This document shows, piece by piece, positions 8,863-18,082 of a DNA stretch of 53,397 bases. Made by a program: the position numbers and the translations under genes. The notes below the pieces were generated by a model, which was given only the letters and a program-made list of their open reading frames with translations, had not been told where the DNA came from and did not search any database. The stretch is from Bacteroidaceae bacterium (GTDB lineage Bacteria; Bacteroidota; Bacteroidia; Bacteroidales; Bacteroidaceae), in contig JAFSKK010000016.1 in NCBI GenBank assembly GCA_017448965.1, positions 1 through 53,397 of the forward strand, read 5' to 3'. Numbering within the stretch: position 1 is the first letter of the stretch; the number at the start of each line of letters is the position of its first letter.

Positions 8863-8870
8863 CAAAGATA
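8863..8870 (-). promoter_or_regulatory. -7 promoter box (TATCTTTG) for fba
   Basis: The minus strand reads TATCTTTG, matching TAnnTTTG, 57 bp upstream of the aldolase ATG. Confidence 0.55.
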
Positions 8871-8874
8871 AGAA

Positions 8875-8904
8875 AGAATTAGGAATTAGGAATTAGGAAT
8901 TATT
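8875..8904. repeat. 7-bp tandem repeat (AGGAATT)
   Basis: About four copies of AGGAATT in a row sit upstream of the fba promoter box. The sequence is low-complexity intergenic DNA. Confidence 0.7.
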
Positions 8905-8957
8905 TTCCCTTACAGCATGCTTTTTCACTGAAAAGAGAAAAAAATCCCCCAATTTGT

Positions 8958-8988
8958 TTTGTCCGTTTGATAAAAAGGCGTACCTTTG
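8958..8988 (+). promoter_or_regulatory. Promoter of the L31 gene: TTTG-N19-TACCTTTG
   Basis: TTTG at 8958-8961 and TACCTTTG at 8981-8988 are separated by 19 bp, a full match to the Bacteroidetes -33/-7 consensus. It is the clearest promoter in the window and leaves a leader of about 75 nt before the ATG at 9072. Confidence 0.8.
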
Positions 8989-9071
8989 CACCGCTTTTGA
9001 ACAAAGCACGTTAAAAATATTATTTGTTACACCAGCAGTGAAATATTGACTGTATAAAACAAAAAACTAAA

Positions 9072-9326
9072 ATGAAAAAAGGTATTCACCCAGACAATTA
9101 TCGCCCCGTGATCTTCAAGGATATGTCAAACGGCGATATGTTTCTCTCTCGCTCCACTGCCAAGAGCAACGAAACAGAAGTGTTCGAAGGTCAGGAGTAT
9201 CCAGTCATCAAGATTGAAATCTCTTCTACTTCTCACCCATTCTACACCGGTAAGGCTAAGCTTGTCGACACCGCAGGTCGCGTGGACAAGTTCATGAACC
9301 GCTGGGCTGTGATGAAGAAGAAGTAA
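9072..9326 (+). CDS. rpmE2: 50S ribosomal protein L31, type B
   Basis: The 84-residue protein begins [20 protein letters not shown] and ends [11 protein letters not shown]. It lacks all the zinc-binding cysteines of type A L31, so it is the zinc-independent type B form, which is the standard copy in Bacteroidetes. It sits at the central protuberance bridging the two ribosomal subunits. It is monocistronic, with a consensus promoter before and a terminator after. Confidence 0.96.
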   Translation: MKKGIHPDNYRPVIFKDMSNGDMFLSRSTAKSNETEVFEGQEYPVIKIEISSTSHPFYTGKAKLVDTAGRVDKFMNRWAVMKKK

Positions 9327-9350
9327 TACAGAAAATAAGAGACAAGACCA

Positions 9351-9390
9351 AGGAGGCCTCACAATCATGTGGAGCCTCCTTTTCTTTTTG
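9351..9390 (+). terminator. Terminator after the L31 gene
   Basis: AAGGAGGC (9351-9358) pairs with GCCTCCTT (9375-9382), with further partial pairing inside, and is followed by TTCTTTTT. Confidence 0.8.
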
Positions 9391-9505
9391 TGCCACGATG
9401 TGTGATTTTGCATCACGATTGTCAGCCTTTCAAATAATAAACAAAAGTCCGCTTCGTTAATAAATATGATAAGAGCCACTTCACGGCCAATATCACAAAA
9501 CTTCT

Positions 9506-11047
9506 ATGACCAACAGCGAGCAGACGAAGAGCGGCAAGATAGCCCGCAACACACTATTTCTGTACGGACAAATGTTTGTGCAGATGATTGTGGCGTTGCT
9601 GACTGCACGTATGCTCTTCAATGCGTTGGGTGTGGTCGATTATGGCATCTATAATGTGATTGGCGGTGTGGTGGTGGTCTTCTCAGTTCTGAACAATGTG
9701 GAGGGCGCCACCATTCGTTTTCTGACCTACGACATCGGGAGAAACTGCAGCAGGGAGGAAGTGCACCTCATGTTCAGCACCGCCCAGACGGTTCACATGG
9801 TGATTGCTCTGATGGTCCTCCTGCTTGCAGAGACCGCCGGTCTTTACTATGTGTTCCATGAGTTGGTCATTCCACCAGAACGATTCCAATCCACCCTGGT
9901 GGTGTATCAGTTCTCGATTGTCACCGCCATGCTGTCCATCATCAGCATCCCCTATTCCGCCCTGCTCATTGCCCACGAGAAAATGGGTGCCTTCGCTTCT
10001 TTTGGCATTCTGCAAACGTTCGTCGGGGTGGGCATCGTGCTCATCGTCAAGTATACCAACACCGACAAACTGATTCTTTATGGTGCGCTGATGATGCTGA
10101 TGCAGGTGTCTGTCCGTATTGCTTATGGACTGTATTGCAGAAAGCACTTCGAAGAGGTGGCTGGCAAATGGTGCTTCGACAAGAAACTCTTCATCAGAAT
10201 GCTGAAGTTTGCAGGATGGACCTTCAACGGCACCGTGGCCTATATGGCCTACACAGAGGGAGTGAACCTGTTGCTGAATGCCTTCTTCGGTCCTGTAATG
10301 AATGCGGCAAGAGGCATTGCCAACACCATCAGAATGAAAGTGGAGAGTTTTGCCAGCAACTTCCAAGGAGCCGTCAATCCGCAAATCGTGAAGAGTTACG
10401 CCCAACAAGACCTGCCCTATCTGCACAAACTCATCATCACCTCTTCACGTTTCTCGCTGCTGATGATTTTTATGCTCTCACTCCCCGTTGTGTTGGAAAC
10501 GGACACCATTCTGCGCTTATGGCTTGGGAAAGTGCCTGAATATACGGTGGCCTTCACCCGCTTGGCCTTGTTTTCCGTCATGGTGGAAACCATAGGACGC
10601 ATCCTCATCATGGCCATCCAAGCCACAGGAAAGATTGCCAAGTTCCAGATGATTGAGGCCAACATCCTGTTACTGATTGTCCCCGTTTCGTATGTCTGCC
10701 TCAAGGCTGGTTGTTCTCCCGTAGCCGTCTATCTGACACAGTTGTTCGTTTTCATCATTGCTCATGCAGCACGAATCATGATTGTGTGCCCTGCCATCGG
10801 CATGAAAGGCTGGACGTACATAAAGGATGTCATCATCAGGTCTGTCATCTGCATGGGAGTGGCTGCCCTCCCCCCCACTCTGCTGTTCTATCTGACCCAA
10901 GACACCACACATGAATACTGGCGCTTGGCTGCCATCGTATGCATGTCACTCCTTTCGTCTGGTGTCTCCATCTTCTATATCGGATGCGATGCCAGCATGC
11001 GGGCTTTCATTGTCAACAAGATAAAAACCAAGATCAGTCATGGGTAG
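9506..11047 (+). CDS. Polysaccharide flippase (Wzx/MATE-like fold)
   Basis: The 513-residue membrane protein has 12-14 hydrophobic segments. It opens with KIARNTLFLYGQMFVQMIVALLTARMLF split by a charged loop, and the family signature GVVDYGIYNVIGGVV follows. This subgroup of oligosaccharide flippases is common in Prevotella and Bacteroides capsule or LPS loci and moves lipid-linked sugar repeat units across the inner membrane. It heads a run of five genes with overlaps or gaps of a few bases (9506-15141), so it should be co-transcribed with the glycosyltransferases. Its end overlaps the next start by 8 bp. Confidence 0.88.
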   Translation: MTNSEQTKSGKIARNTLFLYGQMFVQMIVALLTARMLFNALGVVDYGIYNVIGGVVVVFSVLNNVEGATIRFLTYDIGRNCSREEVHLMFSTAQTVHMVIALMVLLLAETAGLYYVFHELVIPPERFQSTLVVYQFSIVTAMLSIISIPYSALLIAHEKMGAFASFGILQTFVGVGIVLIVKYTNTDKLILYGALMMLMQVSVRIAYGLYCRKHFEEVAGKWCFDKKLFIRMLKFAGWTFNGTVAYMAYTEGVNLLLNAFFGPVMNAARGIANTIRMKVESFASNFQGAVNPQIVKSYAQQDLPYLHKLIITSSRFSLLMIFMLSLPVVLETDTILRLWLGKVPEYTVAFTRLALFSVMVETIGRILIMAIQATGKIAKFQMIEANILLLIVPVSYVCLKAGCSPVAVYLTQLFVFIIAHAARIMIVCPAIGMKGWTYIKDVIIRSVICMGVAALPPTLLFYLTQDTTHEYWRLAAIVCMSLLSSGVSIFYIGCDASMRAFIVNKIKTKISHG

Positions 11048-12038
11048 AGTGGTCCTTTCTGTTATTGTGCCAGTTCACAACGCTGAGCAGACATTAAGCA
11101 GATGCGTTGACAGCATCCTTGCCCAGACATTCACGAATTACGAACTGATTCTGGTGAATGACGGCAGCACAGATGCCTCTGCCAGCATTTGTTCTGACTA
11201 TGCTTCCCAACATTCCTTCATCAAGGTGATCAACCAAAAGCACAGCGGTGTCAGCGCAGCCCGCAACGCAGGCATCAGAGCGGCACAAGGAGAACGGCTC
11301 ACCTTTGTGGATGCTGACGATGAAGTCACACCCACCTTCTTGTCCACCATCATGGAAGAGGGAATGCAACACGACCTCTGTATGCAAAGTCTCATCATGG
11401 TGAACCAGCAAGGTGAACGCACCCTCAAACCATTGGAAAGAACGCTGCTGACCGAGAAAGACGAGATGGTTGCCACCATCTATACCATGCTGAGGAATGA
11501 CCTCCCCATCTCCACCTGCTGCAGTTTGTTCAGAAGAGACCTTCTGCAACAAACGGGCACCTGGTTCGATGAGAAAATCCACTATTGCGAAGACACGGAC
11601 TTTATTCTGCGCTATCTCCAGGCATGCCAGACAATGTGTACACTTCCCACCGCCAACTACATCTACTACACACCCACATCTGCAAAAGGATACTACAAGC
11701 AGAATGCACTCCGCACTTGTCTCTGCATGCTCCGAGATGTCTATCAACTCACCGACAACGAAGCACTCCGCAAACAATACAGAAGCATTTACCTCGATTG
11801 GGGAACCGAGCAACTTTTCCAATATCATGATGACCCGACAGACCTGCACGAACTGGCAGGACTCTATGGAAAAGTGTGCCAACCCTACCTACAAGAAAGC
11901 AAACGGCCATCCTTCCGTCATCGTCTCTTTAAACGTGTGTGTATAAGCCCACGTGCCAATGTCATTATCTTCACAGCCAAACAGGTCATGCGCACCTACC
12001 GCTTTTTGAAGCGCCTGTACAATAAAAAGGGGGATTGA
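11040..12038 (+). CDS. Glycosyltransferase family 2
   Basis: The 332-residue GT-A enzyme starts LSVIVPVHNAEQTLSRCVD. It has the nucleotide-binding NDGSTDAS, the SAARNAG segment and the metal-binding FVDADDE (about residues 92-98). It transfers a sugar from a nucleotide donor onto a growing cell-surface glycan. The C-terminus LQESKRPSFRHRLFKRVCIS is nearly the same as in the gene at 14116, so the two are paralogues. The start overlaps the flippase end by 8 bp. Confidence 0.93.
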   Translation: MGRVVLSVIVPVHNAEQTLSRCVDSILAQTFTNYELILVNDGSTDASASICSDYASQHSFIKVINQKHSGVSAARNAGIRAAQGERLTFVDADDEVTPTFLSTIMEEGMQHDLCMQSLIMVNQQGERTLKPLERTLLTEKDEMVATIYTMLRNDLPISTCCSLFRRDLLQQTGTWFDEKIHYCEDTDFILRYLQACQTMCTLPTANYIYYTPTSAKGYYKQNALRTCLCMLRDVYQLTDNEALRKQYRSIYLDWGTEQLFQYHDDPTDLHELAGLYGKVCQPYLQESKRPSFRHRLFKRVCISPRANVIIFTAKQVMRTYRFLKRLYNKKGD

Positions 12039-12053
12039 ACGTTATATATCTAT

Positions 12054-13112
12054 ATGATAAAACTGCTGACAAAGATATACAAGAGGGTTTCGGCAGAGAC
12101 GATTAGAACGCTGCTAGCCAACAAATACTACAACTGGTATGTGTTCAGTCAGCAGTTGTCGAATGCGCTCAAACGACAGATTGAACCCCACTACACCTTT
12201 GTCAACGAAGAACTTCCGAACACGAATCAGAAAACTGTGGTGGTTGTCCATAATGGTTGGACAGAAAGTGGAGGATTAGCCGACCGACTGCGTGGCATTG
12301 TGTCGGTGTATATGTTGTGCAAGGACAAAGGACTCGATTTCCGCATCCTCTTCACCCACCCTTTCCCTTTGGAGATGTTTCTGGTGCCCAACCAATACGA
12401 TTGGCGCATACCCAACAATCAGATGACATACACGCGTCCGGCAGCCACACCTGTTTGTCTGGAAGTCGGCAGCGAAAGTTACTGGCAAGCCCAGAAACAG
12501 AAAAGTTTTCTGGAGAAACAGATTGACTCCGCCAACAGCAGCCAGATTCATGTCTACACCAACGCCTTGTTTGCCTATTTTGACCACTATGGCCTCTCTT
12601 TTCTGGAACTGTTCAAACCTTCTGAAAGGCTACAACAGGCCATTGATAAGGAACTATCCATTCTCGGTGTGGATTTCATCAGCGTTTCAGCACGTTTCAT
12701 GGGTGTATTGGGAGACTTCACAGACACCATGAAGACAGGCGTGTTGCCTGCTGAGAAAAAGAAACGTTTGATAGATGCCTGCATCCAACAAATAGAGGCA
12801 CTCCACAACGAGCACCCGCAAATGAAAGTGCTGGTCAACTCCGACAGTTTCTTTTTTCTGGAGCAAGTGAAACAACTTCCCTACACCTATACCATTCCTG
12901 GCAACATCACCCATTTGGATGTGACAAACAAAGAGGTGACCCACGAAGACATCTACAAGACCTACGAAAAGACCTTCCTCGACTTCTTCATGATAGCCCA
13001 TGCACAGAGCATCTACCGTCTGGAAAGCCGCTGGATGCGCGCATCGGGATTCCCACATGCCGCATCGCTGATATTTGGACGTCCGTTTCACCCTATCAAC
13101 TTTAGTTTCTAA
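12054..13112 (+). CDS. Probable fucosyltransferase-like glycosyltransferase
   Basis: This 352-residue soluble protein has no GT2 motifs. Residues about 62-82 (VVVHNGWTESGGLADRLRGI) match the GG-x-x-DRLRGI element seen in NodZ/FUT8-type and related GT-B fucosyltransferases. The C-terminus has SIYRLESRWMRASGFPHAAS, which would be the acceptor or donor-loop region. Position inside a glycan operon, 15 bp after one GT2 and 2 bp before another, supports a role as a glycosyltransferase. The donor sugar is inferred only from the motif. It has no signal peptide or membrane segment, so it should act at the cytoplasmic face. Confidence 0.6.
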   Translation: MIKLLTKIYKRVSAETIRTLLANKYYNWYVFSQQLSNALKRQIEPHYTFVNEELPNTNQKTVVVVHNGWTESGGLADRLRGIVSVYMLCKDKGLDFRILFTHPFPLEMFLVPNQYDWRIPNNQMTYTRPAATPVCLEVGSESYWQAQKQKSFLEKQIDSANSSQIHVYTNALFAYFDHYGLSFLELFKPSERLQQAIDKELSILGVDFISVSARFMGVLGDFTDTMKTGVLPAEKKKRLIDACIQQIEALHNEHPQMKVLVNSDSFFFLEQVKQLPYTYTIPGNITHLDVTNKEVTHEDIYKTYEKTFLDFFMIAHAQSIYRLESRWMRASGFPHAASLIFGRPFHPINFSF

Positions 13113-13114
13113 CC

Positions 13115-14119
13115 ATGCCCGACATCAGTGTTCTCGTATCCGTCTTCAATGCAGCCGACACCCTGCCGAGATGCCTCGATTCATTGCTGCAGCAGACAAT
13201 CAGCAACTTGCAGATCATCTGCATCGACGATGCTTCCACCGACACCTCGTTGGACATACTTCGTGCGTATCAGCAGCAACACGCTTGCATTGAGATTGTG
13301 GAACTGGCAGAGAACCACGGACAAGGCTATGCTCGCAATCAGGGCATTCCACTCATCAAGGCACCCTACACCGCCTTTCTCGACAGCGACGACTATCTGG
13401 CACCTGATGCCCTGCAACAGGTGATGGAGACATTCCAGCAACACCCTGCCACCGACTGTGTGTTGTTCGATGTGCGCTACCTCTATCCAGATGGTCATGA
13501 ACATGGGTACCGGACCCCTCCTTTCGTATGTATGTCAGGGCATGATGCATTCGTCAAGGCACTCAAATGGGATATCCACGGATGGTATGTGGCACGTACT
13601 GAACTTTATCAGCGGTTTCCCTACGATGACACTTGCCACAGTTACAGCGACGACAACACCACGATGGCACATTTTCTGCATGCCCGCGAAGTGAGATGCT
13701 GCGAAGGGAAATACTATTTCGTGCAACGCGAAGATTCTGCCACCCATCAGGCCACCACCCGACGCTTTGACTGGCTGATTGCCAACGAAAGCCTGCACCG
13801 CCAATTGCTCTCATGGGGCGTCTCACACGACCTCGTTGACCTCTATGAAGAACAACGCTGGTACGTGCTCCTCAATTGCTTCTGGTTCTATTATCGCAAC
13901 CGCCAGGACTTCACGCCTGAACAGCGACGATACGCACTCAACATACTGCATCAGGCATGGAAAAGCATCGACACCAGAACCTGCCTGCCACCATCCATTC
14001 GCTTTAAGCCTGGCTATATGCCCCTTCGTCCTTTCTGGACACTTTTCAAGTGGCAAGAATGGGCTTTATACATCTTCCGACGCATCAACTATGACAAAAA
14101 TGGAAAGAAAAAGACATGA
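13115..14119 (+). CDS. Glycosyltransferase family 2
   Basis: The 334-residue protein starts ISVLVSVFNAADTLPRCLD, with DDASTDTS for nucleotide binding, GQGYARNQGI, and FLDSDDYL as the metal-binding motif near residue 90. It differs from the two paralogous GT2 enzymes on either side and has a longer aromatic C-terminus (NCFWFYYRNR). It lies 2 bp after the fucosyltransferase-like gene and overlaps the next gene by 4 bp (ATGA). Confidence 0.92.
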   Translation: MPDISVLVSVFNAADTLPRCLDSLLQQTISNLQIICIDDASTDTSLDILRAYQQQHACIEIVELAENHGQGYARNQGIPLIKAPYTAFLDSDDYLAPDALQQVMETFQQHPATDCVLFDVRYLYPDGHEHGYRTPPFVCMSGHDAFVKALKWDIHGWYVARTELYQRFPYDDTCHSYSDDNTTMAHFLHAREVRCCEGKYYFVQREDSATHQATTRRFDWLIANESLHRQLLSWGVSHDLVDLYEEQRWYVLLNCFWFYYRNRQDFTPEQRRYALNILHQAWKSIDTRTCLPPSIRFKPGYMPLRPFWTLFKWQEWALYIFRRINYDKNGKKKT

Positions 14120-15141
14120 ATAAGCCCGACAACATAATACCCACCATTTCAGTCATTGTGCCCATCTACAATGCAGAAAAAACATTGAACCGATGTCTGG
14201 ACAGTCTTATCAATCAGACTTTTCATGATTATGAACTGATTCTTGTCAATGACGGGAGCACCGACGCTTCTCTGGACATCTGCCACCAATACGCCTCCTT
14301 ATACCCGTTCATCAGCATCATTGACCAGAAGAATGGTGGTGTAAGTGCAGCTCGCAATGCCGGAATGGAAATGGCCAAGGGAACATTCATCACTTTCACC
14401 GATGCCGATGATGAAGTAACACCCCTCTATTTATCCACATTCATCAACCTCATCGACCACAACGACCTCTGCATACAAAGCATCATGCAGATAGACCCGA
14501 ACGGTCATCTCCAGACAACCACACTCACCAAACAAACCTGCACGACCCAGAATGAAATGGCAGAAGTCATCATCGAGGCTTACTATCAAGACATTCCCAT
14601 CTCAGCATGTAACAGCCTTTTCCGCCACGACATCCTCGAACGCCATCACTTGCGTTTCGACGAGAACATCCACGTGTGTGAAGATGCCGACTTTGTGCTG
14701 CGTTATCTTCCACATTGTCAGAGCGTTCTCGTCACCTCCCAAGCCAACTACAAATACTATTCCCCATCCCATCACAAAACATACAAAGAACCTAACGCAC
14801 TTCGCACCAGTCTAAAACTCATTGCCGATACCCAAGAACTGACCGATGACAAAACGTTACAAAAGGCATTACGCGGCTTGTATCTCGATTGGTGCATCGA
14901 AGAATTGCTTCACTATACCCCCAACGAAGAGGCACACACGTTGGCTGCACAATTTGGACGACTCTGCCAGCCCTACCTGTCTGAAAGCAAACGCCCATCC
15001 TTCCGACACCGTCTTTTCAAGCACCTCTGCATCAGCAACAACCCACCATCCATCCTCTCGACAGCCAAGGCAGTCATGGCCTTGTATCACTTTCTGCAGT
15101 TCCTCATGTTGAGGAATCGGAAGCCTTCCTCAAAAGCATAA
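14116..15141 (+). CDS. Glycosyltransferase family 2 (paralogue of the gene at 11040)
   Basis: The 341-residue GT-A enzyme has ISVIVPIYNAEKTLNRCLD, NDGSTDASLDIC, SAARNAGMEMAKG and FTDADDEVTPLYLS. Its whole length parallels the GT2 at 11040, including LSESKRPSFRHRLFKHLCIS near the end, so the pair arose by duplication. It starts inside the preceding stop (ATGA overlap) and is the last gene of the glycan operon. No strong terminator follows; the next gene has its own promoter. Confidence 0.93.
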   Translation: MNKPDNIIPTISVIVPIYNAEKTLNRCLDSLINQTFHDYELILVNDGSTDASLDICHQYASLYPFISIIDQKNGGVSAARNAGMEMAKGTFITFTDADDEVTPLYLSTFINLIDHNDLCIQSIMQIDPNGHLQTTTLTKQTCTTQNEMAEVIIEAYYQDIPISACNSLFRHDILERHHLRFDENIHVCEDADFVLRYLPHCQSVLVTSQANYKYYSPSHHKTYKEPNALRTSLKLIADTQELTDDKTLQKALRGLYLDWCIEELLHYTPNEEAHTLAAQFGRLCQPYLSESKRPSFRHRLFKHLCISNNPPSILSTAKAVMALYHFLQFLMLRNRKPSSKA

Positions 15142-15219
15142 TCTTGCTTTTTTGCAGAAATAATCGTACCCAACGAAAAATTATAACACAAACAGCACAC
15201 ATATTCTCATCAAATTAAG

Positions 15220-15227
15220 TAATTTTG
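15220..15227 (+). promoter_or_regulatory. -7 promoter box (TAATTTTG) for the dehydrogenase gene
   Basis: TAATTTTG lies 18 bp before the ATG at 15246, giving a very short leader. An in-frame TTG at 15225 falls inside this box and cannot be the start. Confidence 0.65.
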
Positions 15228-15245
15228 CAAACTAAATCACCTTTC

Positions 15246-16199
15246 ATGAAAATTGTTATACTCGACGCATACACCGTTGACCAAGGCGAACTGACTTGGG
15301 ACGGACTCAAAGAATTAGGAGAAGTGGAAGCATACGAACGCACGGCTCCAGATGAGGTCATCGCCCGATGCAAAGGGGCAGAAATTGTCCTCACCAACAA
15401 AGTGGTGCTCGATTCTTCGGTCTTGAACATGCTGCCACGCCTGCAATACATTGGCGTGTTGGCCACTGGTTACAACGTTGTTGACCTCGAATTTGCCAGC
15501 CGTCAAAACATCGTAGTCACCAACATTCCTGCCTACTCCACTGAAAGTGTCGCACAAATGGTGTTCTGTCACTTGCTCAACATCGTGAGCCACGTCGATT
15601 ACTATGCCATCGAGAACCGCAACGGAAGATGGACTTCATCGCCCGATTTCTGCTATCTCGACCATGACCTCTTCGAACTCAATGGCAAGAAGATGGGTAT
15701 CATCGGACTTGGCAACACAGGTATGGCCACTGCTCGCATCGCCGCAGGATTTGGGCTGCAAGTCCTTGCTTATACTTCCAAAGACGAGGATGACCTTCCC
15801 TACAACATCATGAAGGCAGACCTCGACACTATTTTCGAGCAATGCGACATCGTCTCGCTCCATTGCCCCTTGACTGAAGACACTCATCATCTCGTCAATG
15901 CCGAACGTCTGGAGATGATGAAGTCCTCAGCCATCCTCCTCAACACAGGAAGAGGTCCTCTCGTCGATGACAACGCTCTTGCTGAAGCCCTCAACAACGA
16001 CCAACTCGCGGCCTATGGTGCCGATGTGCTCACCACAGAACCTCCTACAGCCGACAATCCTCTCCTCTCCGCAAAAAACTGCTATCTCACTCCTCATATT
16101 GCCTGGGCAACACGAGAAGCGAGACAGCGATTGATCAATATCTGCACTGAAAACGTCAGAGCTTATTTAGACGGAGAACCTGTGAATCAGGTGAACTAA
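15246..16199 (+). CDS. D-2-hydroxyacid dehydrogenase (glycerate dehydrogenase/hydroxypyruvate reductase type)
   Basis: The 317-residue protein has the NAD-binding GLGNTGMATARIAAGFG (residues about 150-165) and the catalytic trio of the family: Arg in NTGRGPLVDD, Glu in LTTEPP and His in PHIAWAT. It reduces a 2-keto acid such as hydroxypyruvate with NAD(P)H in the cytoplasm. The segment NIPAYSTESVAQMVFCHLL is typical of the glycerate dehydrogenase branch. The ATG at 15246 is chosen because the promoter box overlaps the upstream alternative. It converges on the Crp/Fnr gene with 8 bp between stops. Confidence 0.92.
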   Translation: MKIVILDAYTVDQGELTWDGLKELGEVEAYERTAPDEVIARCKGAEIVLTNKVVLDSSVLNMLPRLQYIGVLATGYNVVDLEFASRQNIVVTNIPAYSTESVAQMVFCHLLNIVSHVDYYAIENRNGRWTSSPDFCYLDHDLFELNGKKMGIIGLGNTGMATARIAAGFGLQVLAYTSKDEDDLPYNIMKADLDTIFEQCDIVSLHCPLTEDTHHLVNAERLEMMKSSAILLNTGRGPLVDDNALAEALNNDQLAAYGADVLTTEPPTADNPLLSAKNCYLTPHIAWATREARQRLINICTENVRAYLDGEPVNQVN

Positions 16200-16207
16200 A
16201 TCACCCC

Positions 16208-16813
16208 TTATTTGATTCCTTCTTCAATCACCTGTGCTCTCACACGGCTCAGGGTTTCAGGCGTCATCTGGAGGAATGATGCCACATTGTGAAGAGGAGC
16301 ACGTCGAATAATTTCAGGATTTTCCCTCATGGTGCGGACATAGCGTTCCTTGGCGGTCTCGAAACGGAGAACGTCGGCCTTGCGCTGGGAGATAATGAGG
16401 GAACGCTGATAGAACTTGAAAATCAGTTTGCAAAGTTCGAAGGTACGGCTGGCAATAGCTTCCATCTCATCGTGAGGAATGCCATAAACGATGCCCGGTT
16501 CTATCATAGATGCCACAATTTTAGAGGGTTCGCGCAGAATGAAACTCTCAATGCAGATGACCATATCACCTTCATGGCTGATATGCTCCGTGACAGTGGT
16601 GTTATTCTTCTTGTAATACTGGAGCACCATGCCCTTCTCCACATAGAACATGTAATTGCACACTTCACCTTCGTTGACCAACTTGTGACCTCGTAGCACC
16701 TTGAAGGGCACAAGAATATCGGCGAAAGCATGCAATGCCTCCACGCTGAGTGATACATCATAGATACGGCAGATTTCTCTAGCCACTTCGCGTCGTCTGT
16801 CGTTTAGATTCAT
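16208..16813 (-). CDS. Crp/Fnr family regulator (divergent, Bacteroidetes type)
   Basis: The 201-residue protein has a cyclic-nucleotide-binding-like beta barrel (residues about 25-125: HKLVNEGEVCNYMFYVEKG, VTEHISHEGDMV) and a C-terminal helix-turn-helix (VASFLQMTPETLSRVRAQV). No Fnr-type cysteine cluster is present. The Arg/Ser pair that binds cAMP in Crp is not recognisable, so the effector is unknown. Bacteroidetes carry many such regulators. The stop lies 8 bp from the dehydrogenase stop. Confidence 0.88.
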   Translation of the reverse strand: MNLNDRRREVAREICRIYDVSLSVEALHAFADILVPFKVLRGHKLVNEGEVCNYMFYVEKGMVLQYYKKNNTTVTEHISHEGDMVICIESFILREPSKIVASMIEPGIVYGIPHDEMEAIASRTFELCKLIFKFYQRSLIISQRKADVLRFETAKERYVRTMRENPEIIRRAPLHNVASFLQMTPETLSRVRAQVIEEGIK

Positions 16814-16898
16814 AGTTTTATTGGATTGGTTAACGGTTTGCTATTTTGTTAATGATGAGTTGCTAATGATGAATTGTCAATTGTTAATGATGAATTAT

Positions 16899-17567
16899 CT
16901 ATAAGTATATCCGTTCGCCGAATATCAGGCTTCCGACCCTCACCATGGTGCTGCCATGTTCTTGGGCGATAAGATAGTCGCCGCTCATGCCCATGGAGAG
17001 TGTCTTGAATGATGGCTGATTGGCAAAATGGTGTTCTTTCACCGTTTGGAAGAGGTTTCGGACAGTCTCAAATTCTCCTGCTATCTGTGCTTCGTTGTCT
17101 GTGTTTGTGGCCATAGCCATCAGTCCCACGATGCGTACATGTCCCATCGATTTCCACTCATCTCCCTTCAGCCAGTCGAGCAGTTCGTCGGGCGTGAATC
17201 CGAATTTTGTTTCTTCTTGTGCCACGTGTATCTGCAGCAGCACATCCACCACCCTGCCACATTTCTGTCCCTGCTTGTCAATCTCCTTCAGCAACTTGGG
17301 AGAATCTGCCGAATGGATCAGGCTGATGAACGGAGCGATATACTTCACCTTGTTCGTCTGCAAGTGGCCAATGAAATGCCATTCCACATCGGAAGGCATC
17401 ACTGGCTGCTTGGCCATGAGTTCCTGCACATGGCTTTCGCCAAACACACGCTGACCTGCTGCGTAAGCCTCTTGCAGTGCCTCCACAGGATGGAACTTCG
17501 ACACCGCCACCAACTGCACATCAGGTCTCAGGGTGTCACGAACTTGCTGTAAGTTCTCTGCTATCAT
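16899..17567 (-). CDS. YggS/PROSC family PLP-binding protein
   Basis: The 222-residue single-domain PLP barrel has the lysine motif LVAVSKFHPVEALQEAY (Lys near residue 24), FGESHVQEL, EWHFIGHLQTNKVKY and the phosphate-binding end GMSGDYLIAQEHGSTMVRVG. The family controls free pyridoxal phosphate rather than catalysing a known reaction. The start ATG overlaps the stop of the DUF4494 gene (4 bp), so the two are translationally coupled. The 85-bp gap downstream (16814-16898) is AT-rich with repeated GTTAATGATGAATTG. Confidence 0.93.
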   Translation of the reverse strand: MIAENLQQVRDTLRPDVQLVAVSKFHPVEALQEAYAAGQRVFGESHVQELMAKQPVMPSDVEWHFIGHLQTNKVKYIAPFISLIHSADSPKLLKEIDKQGQKCGRVVDVLLQIHVAQEETKFGFTPDELLDWLKGDEWKSMGHVRIVGLMAMATNTDNEAQIAGEFETVRNLFQTVKEHHFANQPSFKTLSMGMSGDYLIAQEHGSTMVRVGSLIFGERIYL

Positions 17568-18022
17568 GCTTCTTTCTTTTCACGTGCCACGTAGCGGAAC
17601 ACATCCATGATTTTCGTTTCTTGCACCGTGGCGATACGGTAATCCATCAAAGAGCCTTTCATGCCCTTGTCGAAGTTTTCCACCGCCTCATGGAACGTGC
17701 CAGCCTGCACCAGCATATTGTTCGCAATTTCCTTCTCTGTCTGCGTTTTCTCGTCCAGGGTGATGAACAGGCAACGCACCTTATACCATTTGTCAGCCAC
17801 ATCGCTGTCGCTGGTGAAAATCTCGCCATACTTCACACGCTTGATGCCCGTCACATCCAAATTGCCACTGGTGTAGGGACGCACTTCCTCAATGATTCTT
17901 GACTCCGCTTCGGTGAAGTTGAGCGCATCAACTAAATATACAAAAGGCTGAGGCTTCGTGGTGCCATCATCCTGCATCACATCCATCGTCACCTTGCATT
18001 CAAACCAACTATTGATTTCCAT
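17564..18022 (-). CDS. DUF4494 domain protein
   Basis: This is a Bacteroidetes-specific family of unknown function, recognised by INSWFECKVTMD, PFVYLVDALNFTEAESRI and DVFRYVAREKK. From the ATG at 18022 it is 152 residues, the usual family size. The frame is open up to 18106, but the -7 box at 18083-18090 would then lie inside the coding region, so the shorter start is preferred. It is cytoplasmic, has no membrane segment, and is coupled to yggS by a 4-bp overlap. Confidence 0.85.
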   Translation of the reverse strand: MEINSWFECKVTMDVMQDDGTTKPQPFVYLVDALNFTEAESRIIEEVRPYTSGNLDVTGIKRVKYGEIFTSDSDVADKWYKVRCLFITLDEKTQTEKEIANNMLVQAGTFHEAVENFDKGMKGSLMDYRIATVQETKIMDVFRYVAREKKEA

Positions 18023-18082
18023 GTCTTTCTCGTTTATAGTATCTTTCAAATAGAACTTGACTCTCCTATCGGAAAATCGCGA

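Noticed and set aside
15225-15245. TTG at 15225 as the start of the dehydrogenase
   Set aside because: It falls inside the TAATTTTG -7 box; the ATG at 15246 gives the standard N-terminus.
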